DNA from: Nitrospira sp. CR1.2
GTDB taxonomy: Bacteria > Nitrospirota > Nitrospiria > Nitrospirales > Nitrospiraceae
Direction: 5' to 3'
DNA: 64,000 nt
NCBI GenBank assembly: GCA_014055495.1
Contig: WIAG01000002.1
Location: forward strand, 85,472 to 149,471
Shown here: positions 1-9,239 of the stretch, one piece after another
How the letters are laid out: each line of letters begins with the position of its first letter
Numbering within the stretch: the first letter of the stretch is position 1
Position numbers and translations under genes: made by a program
Notes under the pieces: model-generated
Database searches by the model: none
Told to the model about the DNA's origin: nothing
Seen by the model: only the letters and a program-made list of their open reading frames with translations

Positions 1-2779
1 CCTGGCGCCCCAGCAGTTCGTCCACGGCACATCCGAGGACGCCGGTGGAGGTCCGTACGACGACCACGGGGGAGACGCCCTGAATGGTGCCTGCTTCCCG
101 GCGGATGAGACTTGCCAGCGGGTGGACTTCGATCGCCTCGTCCCCGATTTGTAATACGGAGCGATCCCCCATCTGCTGCATCGTCGAGGAGGCGGACATG
201 GTCACTTCCCGCACACTCGGGAGGGGAATCGCGTACCGCTCACCGCCGGCCCGCACCACCAACGCCGTCGCGATCAGCAGGGTGAGCGGCAAATGCATCG
301 TAAATTTCGTGCCCTGCCCGTACACCGACTCCACCTCGATGTGGCCGTTCATCGTCTCGATGACACGCTTCACCACATCCATACCGACGCCGCGTCCCGC
401 GTGCCCGCCGACGGCGTCAGCGGTGGAGAAGCCCGGCAAAAAGATAAACTTGATCACTTCACTTTCGGGAAGCGTCTCGGCTACGTCCTGCCTCACCAGA
501 CCCAACTTCACCGCCTTCGCTCGGATCTTTGCGAGGTCGAGGCCGGCCCCATCGTCCTCCACTTCAATGAGCACAGAATTGCCTCGATGGGCGGCGTGAA
601 GATAAATCGTGCCGGCCGCCGGTTTTCCCTGCGCGACACGGAGGGCCGCCGGCTCGATACCGTGGTACACCGCGTTCCTCACGAGATGAACCAACGGATC
701 GACCAACCGCTCCACAACACCGGTATCGATTTCGGTCTGTTCACCGGAGATCACCAAATTGACCTTTTTCCCCGTGGCTCTCGCCATCTCCCGGGCAGCG
801 CGACGAAACCGGGTAAAAGGTGTTCCGATCGGCACCATACGCGCGCGCGCGATTTCATCGCGCATGCTCAAGGTCAACTGCTGCAGCGACCCCATGTCGT
901 CTTGCGCGCGGTGGATCGACCCGGACAGCTGTGCCATGGATTCCGAAATATCGGCGGTCACTTCGCTGATTCGACGCGCCAGAATATTGAAGTCGTCGTA
1001 CCGATCGAACTCCAGACTGCCGAAATCGCTGATTCCCGACACCTCCGGAGGTATCCCTCCCTCGGCAGGCGCCGGAGACGGCTGGAAGGAAAAGGTGTGT
1101 TTGTCCTCGAAGGTGCGCACGGCATCGGTCAAACGATTTTTGTTGGCCAGAACCTGCATGGCAAGTTGATTCAACGTCCGAAGACGTTGTTCGAGACGGC
1201 CTCGATCGATGACCAATTCGCCGACCAGATTCAGCAGGCGTTCCAAACGGTCGCGGCTGACACGGATTACCTCCCGCTCTTCTCCCGTTTTTCCTTCCCC
1301 TGATGCGACCGCATCCGCGCCGTCGTTTTCGGCTGCCTCACTTTCAGATATCACCTCGGTAAGGTTCTGCGAGGACTTAGGTACGGAAGCCACCGCTGGG
1401 AACGCACCGCCTAAATTCGTGAGTTCCAGCAGCGACGCGGCGAACCGCTGTCTGGTTCGACTCAGGAGGGAAGGATCACGCCGCATGAGGCTTCGAATCA
1501 CATCGATCGCACGGAGTAATACATCCGTATGGCCAGGACGAAACTGGAGACGCCCCTCGCGAACCGCCCCCATGAAGTCTTCGATGTGATGGGTCAGATC
1601 TCCGATCGATTGGAAACCGACGGTATAGGCCGACCCCTTCAACGTATGAGCCGTGCGAAACAACTGATGAATCGTGTCCGGATTGGTTGCGTCCTGGTCT
1701 ACCCGCAACAGATCGGCCTCGAGACTGTCGAGATACTCCTGAGCCTCCGGAGCGAAATACGAAATCACCTCCGCATCGAGCGAAGGGATCAAGTAGGCTT
1801 CGGGCAGTTCTTGGTCGTGATTTGCCGCAGTGGAGTGGACAGGCACCGCCGACTCCACGGCTTGTGCCGCCCCCGCCTGCAAAGCAACCTGCTCCTGCCG
1901 CGCTCCGAATGGTTCGGCGTCGTTGGAATGGTTCCCACCCTGCTGCAGATCGTGAAGCATGGCCAGGATACAGGGGACGTCCTGCCGCAACTTCGGCAAC
2001 TGCTTCGGCTCTCGTGCCATCAACGTCCGCATCACATCCACGGCATGCCGAATCGTCGCGATCCAATGTGGCGCCATGCCGGCGGTGCCCTCACGGACTG
2101 CGGTCATGCAGGTTTCGATCGGATAGGCCACATCTCCTACCACCTGACAGCCGACCGTGTAGGCAGACCCCTTGAGCGTGTGCGCGACTCGATACAACTG
2201 ATGAATCGTATCGGCATCGGCCATGTGTTGTTCCAACCGCCGGAGCAGCGTCTGAATGGTGTTGAGGTATTCCTCCGCTTCAGGAGAGAAGTAGGACAAG
2301 ACCTCGTCATCAATGATAGGGATGAGATAGTCGTCGGCGGGAGCAGTCAGGGCTTGGACCGAATCTGATGCCGACTCCCTCGCCGCCTCAGGCAGCACAG
2401 CGGCACAACGGCGGACAAAGCCTTCGACGACTGACGCGTCTTCCCCTCCCCCACGCCCGATGTGGGCGACCTGCGCCCGAAAGGAGACGACAATCTCACG
2501 CATGACCTCGATGGCTTGGGGCCATGCGTCGGGAGCGATCTCCCCGACTCGTTCCAAGGTCTCCTCCAGCAACGCGCCGAGTCGCCCAAGACCTGGAAAC
2601 CCATACAGCAGCGCCGCCCCCTTCAATTTGTGTCCGACAGTATGCAAGTCCGCAACGTCGGCGGGGGCAGGAGTCCCCTTATCCTCAGGGTGCAACGCCT
2701 TCCAGAACTTGGCCATATCGTCACCGGCTTCGGCGACGAAGATGCCCAACAGCTGGTCGCGGTCAAAATCAGCGCTCAT
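1..2779 (-). CDS. CheA-type hybrid sensor kinase with three HPt domains (partial, C-terminus off window)
   Basis: Chemotaxis-type histidine kinase that would phosphorylate the response regulator of the same operon. Reading from ATG at 2779, 926 codons are visible before the window edge. Three HPt domains carry H-boxes: HKLKGAA (His about 50), then HTLKGSAYTVG near 200 and again near 378. The second and third HPt are close copies. After a linker come the CheA dimerisation segment (RLLNLVGELVIDRGRLE), the N-box (HLVRNAVYHG), the G-boxes (VEDDGAGLD, GRGVGMDVVK) and the start of a CheW-like regulatory domain. Multi-HPt layout resembles ChpA/PilL kinases of Pil-Chp systems. A C-terminal receiver may lie outside. 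It is the last visible gene of the operon, 47 bp after the receptor gene. Confidence 0.93.
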   Translation of the reverse strand, partial: MSADFDRDQLLGIFVAEAGDDMAKFWKALHPEDKGTPAPADVADLHTVGHKLKGAALLYGFPGLGRLGALLEETLERVGEIAPDAWPQAIEVMREIVVSFRAQVAHIGRGGGEDASVVEGFVRRCAAVLPEAARESASDSVQALTAPADDYLIPIIDDEVLSYFSPEAEEYLNTIQTLLRRLEQHMADADTIHQLYRVAHTLKGSAYTVGCQVVGDVAYPIETCMTAVREGTAGMAPHWIATIRHAVDVMRTLMAREPKQLPKLRQDVPCILAMLHDLQQGGNHSNDAEPFGARQEQVALQAGAAQAVESAVPVHSTAANHDQELPEAYLIPSLDAEVISYFAPEAQEYLDSLEADLLRVDQDATNPDTIHQLFRTAHTLKGSAYTVGFQSIGDLTHHIEDFMGAVREGRLQFRPGHTDVLLRAIDVIRSLMRRDPSLLSRTRQRFAASLLELTNLGGAFPAVASVPKSSQNLTEVISESEAAENDGADAVASGEGKTGEEREVIRVSRDRLERLLNLVGELVIDRGRLEQRLRTLNQLAMQVLANKNRLTDAVRTFEDKHTFSFQPSPAPAEGGIPPEVSGISDFGSLEFDRYDDFNILARRISEVTADISESMAQLSGSIHRAQDDMGSLQQLTLSMRDEIARARMVPIGTPFTRFRRAAREMARATGKKVNLVISGEQTEIDTGVVERLVDPLVHLVRNAVYHGIEPAALRVAQGKPAAGTIYLHAAHRGNSVLIEVEDDGAGLDLAKIRAKAVKLGLVRQDVAETLPESEVIKFIFLPGFSTADAVGGHAGRGVGMDVVKRVIETMNGHIEVESVYGQGTKFTMHLPLTLLIATALVVRAGGERYAIPLPSVREVTMSASSTMQQMGDRSVLQIGDEAIEVHPLASLIRREAGTIQGVSPVVVVRTSTGVLGCAVDELLGRQ

Positions 2780-2826
2780 TGCGTCACTTCACATCCGAGC
2801 GGCGACGCCGCTCTTTGAGAGTCTCC

Positions 2827-4701
2827 CTACACCAGCTTGAACTGGGCGACCGACGAGTTGAGACCTTCGGCCAGTTTGGCCATGTCTTCGATGGTCAACC
2901 GGGTCGAATCTGTCTGCTTCTGGGTCGCCACGGCACCGCCGGTAAACTCCTTGATCGCTCGACCGACCTTTTCCGTCGAGGCCGTTTGGTCGGATGCCGC
3001 ACCGGCGATATTTTGTGCCAATTCGGATGACCGCTTCGCGATGTCGGAAATTTCCGCGAACACGTCGCCGGTTCGAAGGGCGGAGGCCGATCCTGCTTCC
3101 ACCGCCTGAGTTTCGTGCTCCATCGCCACCACGGCATCCTGCGTTTCGGTCTGAATGACTTTCACCAGGTCGGCGATTTCGCGGGTCGCTTGGGTGGAAC
3201 TTTCCGCCAGTTTTCTGACTTGATCGGCGACGACCGCGAACCGTGCACCGGCCTCACCTGCGCCCGCCGCCTCGATGGCGGCATTGAGCGCGAGGAGGTT
3301 GGTTTGATTGGCGATCTCTCGAATCGTCGACACGATCTGTGAGATTTCGAGTGAGCGGTCGCCGAGGCCTTTGACCTGCTTGGACATGCGTTGCACCGCG
3401 GAACGAATACTCTGCATGTCGCGCACCGTTTCCTGCACCGCAACGTTTCCGCGCTCGGTCGCGGACAACACCTGCTTCGCGGACTCGGATGACGCACCGG
3501 CTGTGCTGGCGACTTGACGCATACCGGCGGCCAACTGCTCGACCGCGCCCAAGGTTCGCACCGACTCCTCCGCCTGAGCTCTGGCCGTTCCCGACATCTG
3601 CCCGGCCGAATCTCGTAAGGTTCCTGCTGACTTGTTTACCCGGTCGGCCGCTTCCCGCACCTGCTTCAACAACTGTCCGAATCGGGCGATCATAAGGTTG
3701 AACCCGTCGGCCAGGTTTCCGAACATGTCGGCCGTCACCTCGCCTCGCTTGGTGAGGTCTCCCTTACCGACCTCGGAGACGAGCACAAGGAATTGCATGA
3801 GACGCTTCTGCATGAGGTCGCGTTCTTCTTCGGTCGACACCAGCGAGGTAATACGGTCGAGCATCGAATTGAATGCGGTGGCCATTTGTCCCAACTCATC
3901 GTGCGACTCGATCTTCGCGCGCGCCTGCAGGTTGCCGCCGGCGGCCTGAGTCGCTACGTTGGCAATGTGTGTAATGTTGCGGGACAAGAACATCGCCAGG
4001 AGGTAACCGACGAATAACCCGAGTCCCACCGCCACCACACCGCCGACCACAAGAATGAACGTACCGTTGGTCGCGAGCGCCTGCGCATCGTCGTTGAGGT
4101 CTTTGGCAATCGCCTCAATGGTCGTCACTTGCTCGTTGTGTCGCTTCACGACGTTGTCGAACGACGGCGTCAGGTTGACCGTCAGTGCCAGGACACCGAG
4201 CGCGCGCATTTGCTCAGCTTGAGATGCGGAAAGCGTGTTGCGATCGAAACTGTCGGCCAGAGCGCTCAGAGCGCCGGCGGCATCCTGAAAGTATTTCTTC
4301 AGAGCCGGCTCGAACAGGGCGAGGTCGGCCTGTTCGTCTCGCCCCGTCCGCGACACGCGCAGGTTGGTGCTCTTGTAGCGATTGACCGCTTTTTCAATCT
4401 CCGCTTTGAGCGCAGGGAGCTTGGCCGCGTCCTGAGCAAAGTCCCCCTGTTTCGTCGCCGAGGCCACGTCCAGCAGAATTTGATGATGCTTGGTCAGCGC
4501 CGTTCCCATCTGAGCAAAATCGGCCAAAGATACGGTGTAGTCCGCGTACACCGTTTGGGAGTGCGTACTCAACTGCTGCAGCGTGAACACACCGACACTG
4601 GCCATGATCATGATGATGAGACTGACCAGACCGAAGCCGAGAAACAGCTTCGATCGTGTCTTCATGTCCTGAAATCGATTCGTGACGCCTTGGCCGATCA
4701 T
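2827..4701 (-). CDS. methyl-accepting chemotaxis protein
   Basis: Transmembrane chemoreceptor of 624 aa that controls the neighbouring CheA-type kinase. A first membrane helix lies at about residues 19-41. It is followed by a roughly 170-residue helical ligand-binding region, a second membrane helix (about 215-240), a HAMP domain ([20 protein letters not shown]) and a long cytoplasmic signalling domain. The conserved hairpin tip reads [20 protein letters not shown]. The ATG at 4701 has a strong AAGGAGGAG ribosome site. No CheB/CheR docking pentapeptide is visible at the C-terminus (AQFKLV), and no cheR or cheB gene is seen nearby. Ligand unknown. It lies between cheW and the kinase gene. Confidence 0.93.
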   Translation of the reverse strand: MIGQGVTNRFQDMKTRSKLFLGFGLVSLIIMIMASVGVFTLQQLSTHSQTVYADYTVSLADFAQMGTALTKHHQILLDVASATKQGDFAQDAAKLPALKAEIEKAVNRYKSTNLRVSRTGRDEQADLALFEPALKKYFQDAAGALSALADSFDRNTLSASQAEQMRALGVLALTVNLTPSFDNVVKRHNEQVTTIEAIAKDLNDDAQALATNGTFILVVGGVVAVGLGLFVGYLLAMFLSRNITHIANVATQAAGGNLQARAKIESHDELGQMATAFNSMLDRITSLVSTEEERDLMQKRLMQFLVLVSEVGKGDLTKRGEVTADMFGNLADGFNLMIARFGQLLKQVREAADRVNKSAGTLRDSAGQMSGTARAQAEESVRTLGAVEQLAAGMRQVASTAGASSESAKQVLSATERGNVAVQETVRDMQSIRSAVQRMSKQVKGLGDRSLEISQIVSTIREIANQTNLLALNAAIEAAGAGEAGARFAVVADQVRKLAESSTQATREIADLVKVIQTETQDAVVAMEHETQAVEAGSASALRTGDVFAEISDIAKRSSELAQNIAGAASDQTASTEKVGRAIKEFTGGAVATQKQTDSTRLTIEDMAKLAEGLNSSVAQFKLV

Positions 4702-4797
4702 CGTGCACTCCTCCTTGTTACTGCTGTTCCAGCGATTCGCCTGCCGCTCGGTCAGCTCCCTCCTCGATCGGCAAACGAACCTGTATGGCGTAGTCGT

Positions 4798-5343
4798 TTA
4801 GATCACCGGGAATGCCGCACTGCCTCCGTCCACCTGCGCAAAGACCTGCGGAACTTCCAGCACTCCCCCGAGACGCTGATCCACGCGAAGCACCGCCGAC
4901 ACACAGGGACGCGCACCGGTAGGCCCGGCCTGCATGGCGGGCAGCAGTTGCTCCCGTGCGACAGTGTGAATTTCCGGAACATGGTCGACAAGCACGCCGA
5001 CCTGCCTCGCGCCATGACGGACCACCACCGCGAACGGCAGCGACGACTGTCCGGTCGAGAGGCCGAGGCTGCCCCGCAAATCCACCAGGGTGATGACGGT
5101 TCCCCGTAGGTTGGTCACGCCTGTGAAGTAGCTAGGCATGCTCGGCACGGCAGTCACGGACTCCACCTCAAAGACTTCACTGACATGGCGAAGATCGATC
5201 GCGAACAGTTCGCCGCCGAGCGTCAGCACGCACATCCGCAGCGGACGGTCGGTCGACGAAGCGGACGATCTTGATGCGCCGGGGATTCCTGTACCCTGAG
5301 CTGACGCGACAGATTGAGATGGAATGGTGGGGACGTCGCTCAT
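4798..5343 (-). CDS. cheW: CheW-like coupling protein
   Basis: Cytoplasmic scaffold of 181 aa linking the chemoreceptor to the CheA-type kinase. After a Ser-rich leader of about 30 residues it has a single CheW domain: LTLGGELFAIDLRHVSEVFE, then VPSMPSYFTGVTNLRGTVIT, which is the classic NLRG turn. It starts 3 bp after the stop of the response-regulator gene, so the two are translationally close. The encoded surface resembles PilI/CheW. Which of the two it is functionally cannot be decided from sequence. Confidence 0.92.
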   Translation of the reverse strand: MSDVPTIPSQSVASAQGTGIPGASRSSASSTDRPLRMCVLTLGGELFAIDLRHVSEVFEVESVTAVPSMPSYFTGVTNLRGTVITLVDLRGSLGLSTGQSSLPFAVVVRHGARQVGVLVDHVPEIHTVAREQLLPAMQAGPTGARPCVSAVLRVDQRLGGVLEVPQVFAQVDGGSAAFPVI

Positions 5344-5346
5344 GAG

Positions 5347-5709
5347 TTAATTCAACGCCCGCTTCACTGCGGCGACCAGGTCTTCGGCCTTGAATGGTTT
5401 CACCACGTAGCCGTTCGCGCCCTGCTGTTGCCCCCAAAACTTGTCGCTCTCCTGCCCCTTGGACGTGCACAGCACGATCGGGATCCCCTTGAAGCGGTCG
5501 TCACTCTTCAGGTCGCGACAAGCCTGAAATCCATTGCGGCCGGGCATCACCACGTCCAACACGATCACATCCGGTTTATCCAATGCCAACTTGTCTTCCA
5601 ATTTGTCGGCATTGGGATAGGAGACCACCGTATGGTTAGCGGACTTCAGATACCCTTCGATCAACTGCAACTCGGCGTACGAGTCATCCACGACGACGAT
5701 CTTACTCAT
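5347..5709 (-). CDS. single-domain response regulator, PilH/CheY-like
   Basis: Receiver-only protein of 120 aa. It shows the acidic pair (VVVDDS, residues 7-8 of the fold), the phospho-acceptor Asp in VIVLDVVMPGRNG, the conserved Thr/Ser (LCTSKG) and the Lys in VVKPF. The stretch TSKGQESDKFWGQQQGANGY is characteristic of the PilH/PilG branch rather than flagellar CheY. No output domain, so it probably acts by protein contact, as the phosphate target or sink of the neighbouring multi-HPt kinase. ATG at 5709 follows a GGAGGGGCACGC ribosome site. Confidence 0.93.
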   Translation of the reverse strand: MSKIVVVDDSYAELQLIEGYLKSANHTVVSYPNADKLEDKLALDKPDVIVLDVVMPGRNGFQACRDLKSDDRFKGIPIVLCTSKGQESDKFWGQQQGANGYVVKPFKAEDLVAAVKRALN

Positions 5710-5770
5710 GCGTGCCCCTCCAAACCGGCTAAATGTGTGCGACGATCGCTGACCTGCCCAGCGCCTGGAT

Positions 5771-6505
5771 CTATTTCATCGGAATAACAATGCTGATGGC
5801 GCCGGCGAGATCCCCTTCATGCCAACCCTCTTTTTTGGCCCCTGTCACATCGCGATCACCCTTGGGATTGCCGTGACAGCTGAGACACGTGGTCGCGGCA
5901 TACTCCGGGTCCATCATGCGCAGCACCGGCCGTCCGTCGAGCATCGTCGTTCGGCTGTACGGCTGCCCCTTGGGATGGCGCGTGTCGGCAAAGAGTCTCA
6001 ACACTTCGGCCTCAAAATCATCCGGGCGATTTCCGGGATACCGATAGTCCGTACTGGTCAGCTTCACGCGAATTCCGGTTTTACGAAAAAACCGCTCGCC
6101 GGATTTTCTGGCGAAGACCGCGGGGATCATGCCCTTAAACCCGACCCCCTGCTTGTTGATCACGGGCTGCGCCTCATCGATCACTTCCTTTTCCGATTCC
6201 ACCATGGCAAGGAACAACGGCCCCTGCGGCACCGTTGCAGGCCGGCTCAAATCGATCTTCGTCGCTTTGCGAAAGCGTTCAATCACCTGATTGGCCACGA
6301 AGTCGCCGGTAAATCCCTTGTCGCCTTTGCTGGAGTCGTTGATAATCGCCTGGTGTTCTGAGAGGACGCCGCGTCCGACTTGCACCAATTTGATGAGCAG
6401 TTCGGCCGTTTCCACTTCGGTATTGGCCGATACGGGCACGGCCATCCCGATACTTGTCGCCGTCAGTACCGCCACCAGGATTCTGCTGATGCAATGGTTC
6501 GCCAT
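5771..6505 (-). CDS. periplasmic CxxCH haem-type sensor protein (Tll0287/DUF3365-like)
   Basis: Exported protein of 244 aa with an N-terminal signal peptide (MANHCISRILVAVLTATSIG, processing likely near VSANTE). The body matches the Tll0287-like/DUF3365 fold: long helices, then a PAS-like sheet. A single c-type haem site CLSCH sits at about residues 207-211 near the C-terminus. Start 6505 is chosen because it has a GGAGAAGGAGGGG ribosome site directly upstream and is followed by the signal peptide; the frame is open further upstream without either. As first gene of the chemosensory operon it may be a soluble redox or gas sensor for the receptor. That role is inference. Confidence 0.85.
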   Translation of the reverse strand: MANHCISRILVAVLTATSIGMAVPVSANTEVETAELLIKLVQVGRGVLSEHQAIINDSSKGDKGFTGDFVANQVIERFRKATKIDLSRPATVPQGPLFLAMVESEKEVIDEAQPVINKQGVGFKGMIPAVFARKSGERFFRKTGIRVKLTSTDYRYPGNRPDDFEAEVLRLFADTRHPKGQPYSRTTMLDGRPVLRMMDPEYAATTCLSCHGNPKGDRDVTGAKKEGWHEGDLAGAISIVIPMK

Positions 6506-6575
6506 GGCCCCTCCTTCTCCCTGCCTCCCGGTCGCCCGGAACACGCCATCGCCTAAGTCCGCTGATCTATTGTCA

Positions 6576-6603
6576 AAGATAGCGCAAAAATATCGATTGA
6601 CAA
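6576..6603 (-). promoter_or_regulatory. candidate sigma70 promoter of the chemosensory operon
   Basis: Reading on the minus strand, TTGTCA (6598-6603) and TATCTT (6576-6581) are separated by 16 bp, about 70 bp before the start of the CxxCH protein gene. It is the best -35/-10 pair seen between cobQ and this operon. Assignment is by eye only. Confidence 0.35.
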
Positions 6604-6898
6604 TTGTATGGACACGGGGAGCCCGCGTCAGTCCCCTGTGACCCCGGGCAGGCTTGTGCACAATTGGTGCCAAACAAAACACATACTTAGCGCGAAGGAG
6701 CCAGATCGAGGCCCGAGCATGAAGTCGGCGATTTTGCGGATGAATCGGTGCGGGAAACGACGCTCCCCCGAGTTGTGGCACAGAACCAACCCGGCACCCT
6801 CGCTGTTCAAGATTATGAAGGGAGCGCCAAAGTTTGGTCGCTTTGGAAGGGAAGCGTCAAAATGACCGTCTGGGCCACCTCTGTTCCACGGTCAGCGA
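6604..6898. other. intergenic region between cobQ end and the chemosensory promoter
   Basis: No convincing gene seen on either strand; the short open frames have no good ribosome site and no family resemblance. With the promoter and leader, the gap between cobQ and the CxxCH protein gene is 393 bp. A terminator for the long cobalamin operon would be expected here, but I see no stem followed by a T-run. Confidence 0.5.
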
Positions 6899-8470
6899 TT
6901 ACCGGCCCGTCTGTGAACGAAGGATGGTCCAGATTGGAGTGAGATCGAGGTGCTGCTCAACATGGTCGGCCCAGCGGTCCAGCACATGCCGTTGGGTGTC
7001 GTTCACTTGCTGAGAACGTGCGCGCTCCACCGGCACGAGTCCTTTTCTACGACGCAGTCGATTCAACCAGGTACGCCGAAACTCCGGGCGATCGAACAGT
7101 CCGTGAAGATAGGTGCCCCAGACCAGCCCATCCTCCCGCACAGCTCCGTCCAAGGAGCCACCGTCCGGCCCCCCGCCATGAAACTGATCGGTGGATTGCA
7201 CCGCGTTCCGATGGAGATGAAAACAGGGACGATGGGGACCGGAATCTGTGCGTCCCATGTGAATGACGTACCCGCGGACCGACACCGGGCCTTCGTCCTG
7301 AAGATGCAGCGCAGAGGCGTCGACCTGTCCAGTGATTTTCTCCGGCATCATGATGGTGTCGATCTGCAACAATTCCAATCCGGTGGCCTGCCCGCCGGTC
7401 TCTACGCCATCGGGATCGGCAATCCGACTGCCCAACATTTGGTAACCGCCGCAGATCCCGAGCAACTCCCGTCCGCGATGGACATGGTCCCGCACGACCG
7501 CGTCAAACCCCTTCGCGCGCAGGTAGGCCAGGTCTGCCAACGTGCTCTTCGACCCGGGGATGATCACTGCATCGGCTCCCGCCGCCTCTGCCGGCGTCGC
7601 GACGTACCGAAGGGCCACATCGGCTTCTTGGATCAACAGGTTGAAATCCGTGAAATTGCTCATGTGCGGCAGCAACAGGACCGCGATGTTCACGCGATCG
7701 TCCGCAAAGGCCGCCTGATGCCGCGCTTCGACACCCAGACTGTCCTCCTGATCCAGCGTGAGGTCACGAAGAAAGGGCAGCACGCCCAGTACCGGAATCC
7801 CCGTCCGCTCATGGAGAAACCGGACCCCGTCTGCAAAGAGTGCCCGGTCGCCGCGAAATTTGTTGATCACGAGCCCGCAGACCCTGGCGCGTTCCTCCGG
7901 CGTGATAAGGTCCAGCGTCCCGATCACTTGGGCAAACACGCCGCCGCGATCGATATCGCCCACCAAGACCACTCGGGCATCCGCTAATTCCACCGTCGCC
8001 CAGTTGACCAAGTCACGGTCACGCAGATTCACTTCGGCGGCGCTGCCGGCCCCCTCGATCACGATCACGTCAGAGTGCGCGGCGAGCCGTTCGTAGCTGC
8101 TCCGCACTGCCTGGAATAATGTCGAATTCCGGCCGCGCGAAAAGTACGCCTGCGCGTCCAACGTGGAATGGACCTTCCCCTGTACCACCACCTGCGCCCT
8201 GGCATCGGATTCCGGTTTCAGCAGAATCGGATTCATGTCCACATGAGGAGCAAGGCCGCACGCCTCAGCCTGCAACGCTTGCGCGCGCCCGATTTCTCCG
8301 CCTTCCGAAGTCACGAACGAGTTGAGCGACATGTTCTGCGCCTTGAACGGGGCTACCCTGATTCCCGCCCGATGCAGCAATCGGCAGAGACCAGCCACCA
8401 CCAGGCTCTTTCCGACATCGGAGCCGGTCCCGAGAACAGCTATCGCTCTGGCACGTGTAGCGTGAGCCAT
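6899..8470 (-). CDS. cobQ: cobyric acid synthase
   Basis: Glutamine-dependent amidase of 523 aa that amidates side chains b, d, e and g of adenosylcobyrinic acid a,c-diamide to give cobyric acid. N-terminal P-loop-like segment GTGSDVGKSLVVAGLCRLLH and KAQNMSLNS. The middle has the DRGGVFAQVIGTLDL dethiobiotin-synthase-like region. The C-terminal class-I amidotransferase domain has the nucleophile Cys in LLGICGGYQML and a late His (GTYLHGLFD). Length is usual for CobQ/CbiP. It is the last gene of the riboswitch-controlled operon, 16 bp after cbiZ. Confidence 0.96.
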   Translation of the reverse strand: MAHATRARAIAVLGTGSDVGKSLVVAGLCRLLHRAGIRVAPFKAQNMSLNSFVTSEGGEIGRAQALQAEACGLAPHVDMNPILLKPESDARAQVVVQGKVHSTLDAQAYFSRGRNSTLFQAVRSSYERLAAHSDVIVIEGAGSAAEVNLRDRDLVNWATVELADARVVLVGDIDRGGVFAQVIGTLDLITPEERARVCGLVINKFRGDRALFADGVRFLHERTGIPVLGVLPFLRDLTLDQEDSLGVEARHQAAFADDRVNIAVLLLPHMSNFTDFNLLIQEADVALRYVATPAEAAGADAVIIPGSKSTLADLAYLRAKGFDAVVRDHVHRGRELLGICGGYQMLGSRIADPDGVETGGQATGLELLQIDTIMMPEKITGQVDASALHLQDEGPVSVRGYVIHMGRTDSGPHRPCFHLHRNAVQSTDQFHGGGPDGGSLDGAVREDGLVWGTYLHGLFDRPEFRRTWLNRLRRRKGLVPVERARSQQVNDTQRHVLDRWADHVEQHLDLTPIWTILRSQTGR

Positions 8471-8486
8471 CGCACTCCAGCCTGAT

Positions 8487-9239
8487 TTACCGGCGATGCG
8501 TCGCCGCCCATTGCGCGGCGCGTGCGAGCCCTTCGATCACACAGTCGCTCACCACAAGGCCGATCATAGAACCGAGGTCGGTATGCGTCCCCGCATACGC
8601 ATGCCACGGACCACGTCCACGCAGGGCACAGACGGCGACTACCGCATCCGTCCCCGTCCCTGTCGCACCGGGCGAACCGGACCAGCTGGAGACGGCATGA
8701 TCGCGCAAGACGCCGGTCTTCGCCTCCGTGGCGACCTGTACCACACCGACCAGCGCCGGACCCGCCAGGCAGGCGTTCGTCACCACAATCAGATTAATTG
8801 TTCCGGCCTTGCCGTGCCACACAGGCCCTTCCCCATGACCAGGCGGTTCACCGGCCCGCACGGCATTGGTAATCCCGACGGTGGCAAAACATTCCACCCA
8901 GAGATCATCTCGTTCCTCTCGGCGGCTCACCACCTGCGTCATGGGCACCGCCGTCATCAGGCCGACGCAATCCGGCTCAACAGCAAGTAAGCCGGCAAGC
9001 CGCCGCAGATAGCGAGAAGGATGCTCCCACGTTCTCCCTTCGACATTCGGTGCGGGATTCGAGGGCACCTGATGATTGAGAATGTAGCGAGTGGTTCGCA
9101 GGCCTCCGCCCCGTGGTGCCGAGGACAAGACACGCATGCGAGTGCCCAGATCAAGGATCAGCGTCTCGCGGGCTATACGCGATTTGGTGTAGAAGCGATT
9201 CGACCGATGTCCGCTCATTCTGCCACTCGTCACACACAC
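8487..9239 (-). CDS. cbiZ: adenosylcobinamide amidohydrolase
   Basis: Enzyme of corrinoid salvage that removes the aminopropanol arm from adenosylcobinamide (or from pseudocobalamin), giving adenosylcobyric acid, which can be rebuilt with the preferred lower ligand. Family marks: MRVLSSAPRGGGLRTTRYIL near the N-terminus, the GLMTAVPM segment and the GTGTDAVVAVC loop. GTG at 9239 gives 250 aa and overlaps the cobD stop by 10 bp; ATG at 9218 is an alternative start. Its presence beside cobQ, cbiB and cobD suggests remodelling of imported corrinoids rather than purely de novo synthesis. Confidence 0.92.
   Translation of the reverse strand: MCVTSGRMSGHRSNRFYTKSRIARETLILDLGTRMRVLSSAPRGGGLRTTRYILNHQVPSNPAPNVEGRTWEHPSRYLRRLAGLLAVEPDCVGLMTAVPMTQVVSRREERDDLWVECFATVGITNAVRAGEPPGHGEGPVWHGKAGTINLIVVTNACLAGPALVGVVQVATEAKTGVLRDHAVSSWSGSPGATGTGTDAVVAVCALRGRGPWHAYAGTHTDLGSMIGLVVSDCVIEGLARAAQWAATHRR

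Noticed and set aside
293..1303. Long plus-strand open frame of 336 codons
   Set aside because: It lies opposite the CheA-type kinase, whose minus-strand frame shows clear HPt and kinase motifs. GC-rich DNA leaves the antisense frame open.
4129..5109. Plus-strand frame of 326 codons
   Set aside because: Antisense of the receptor and cheW genes; His/Arg-rich composition without any family.
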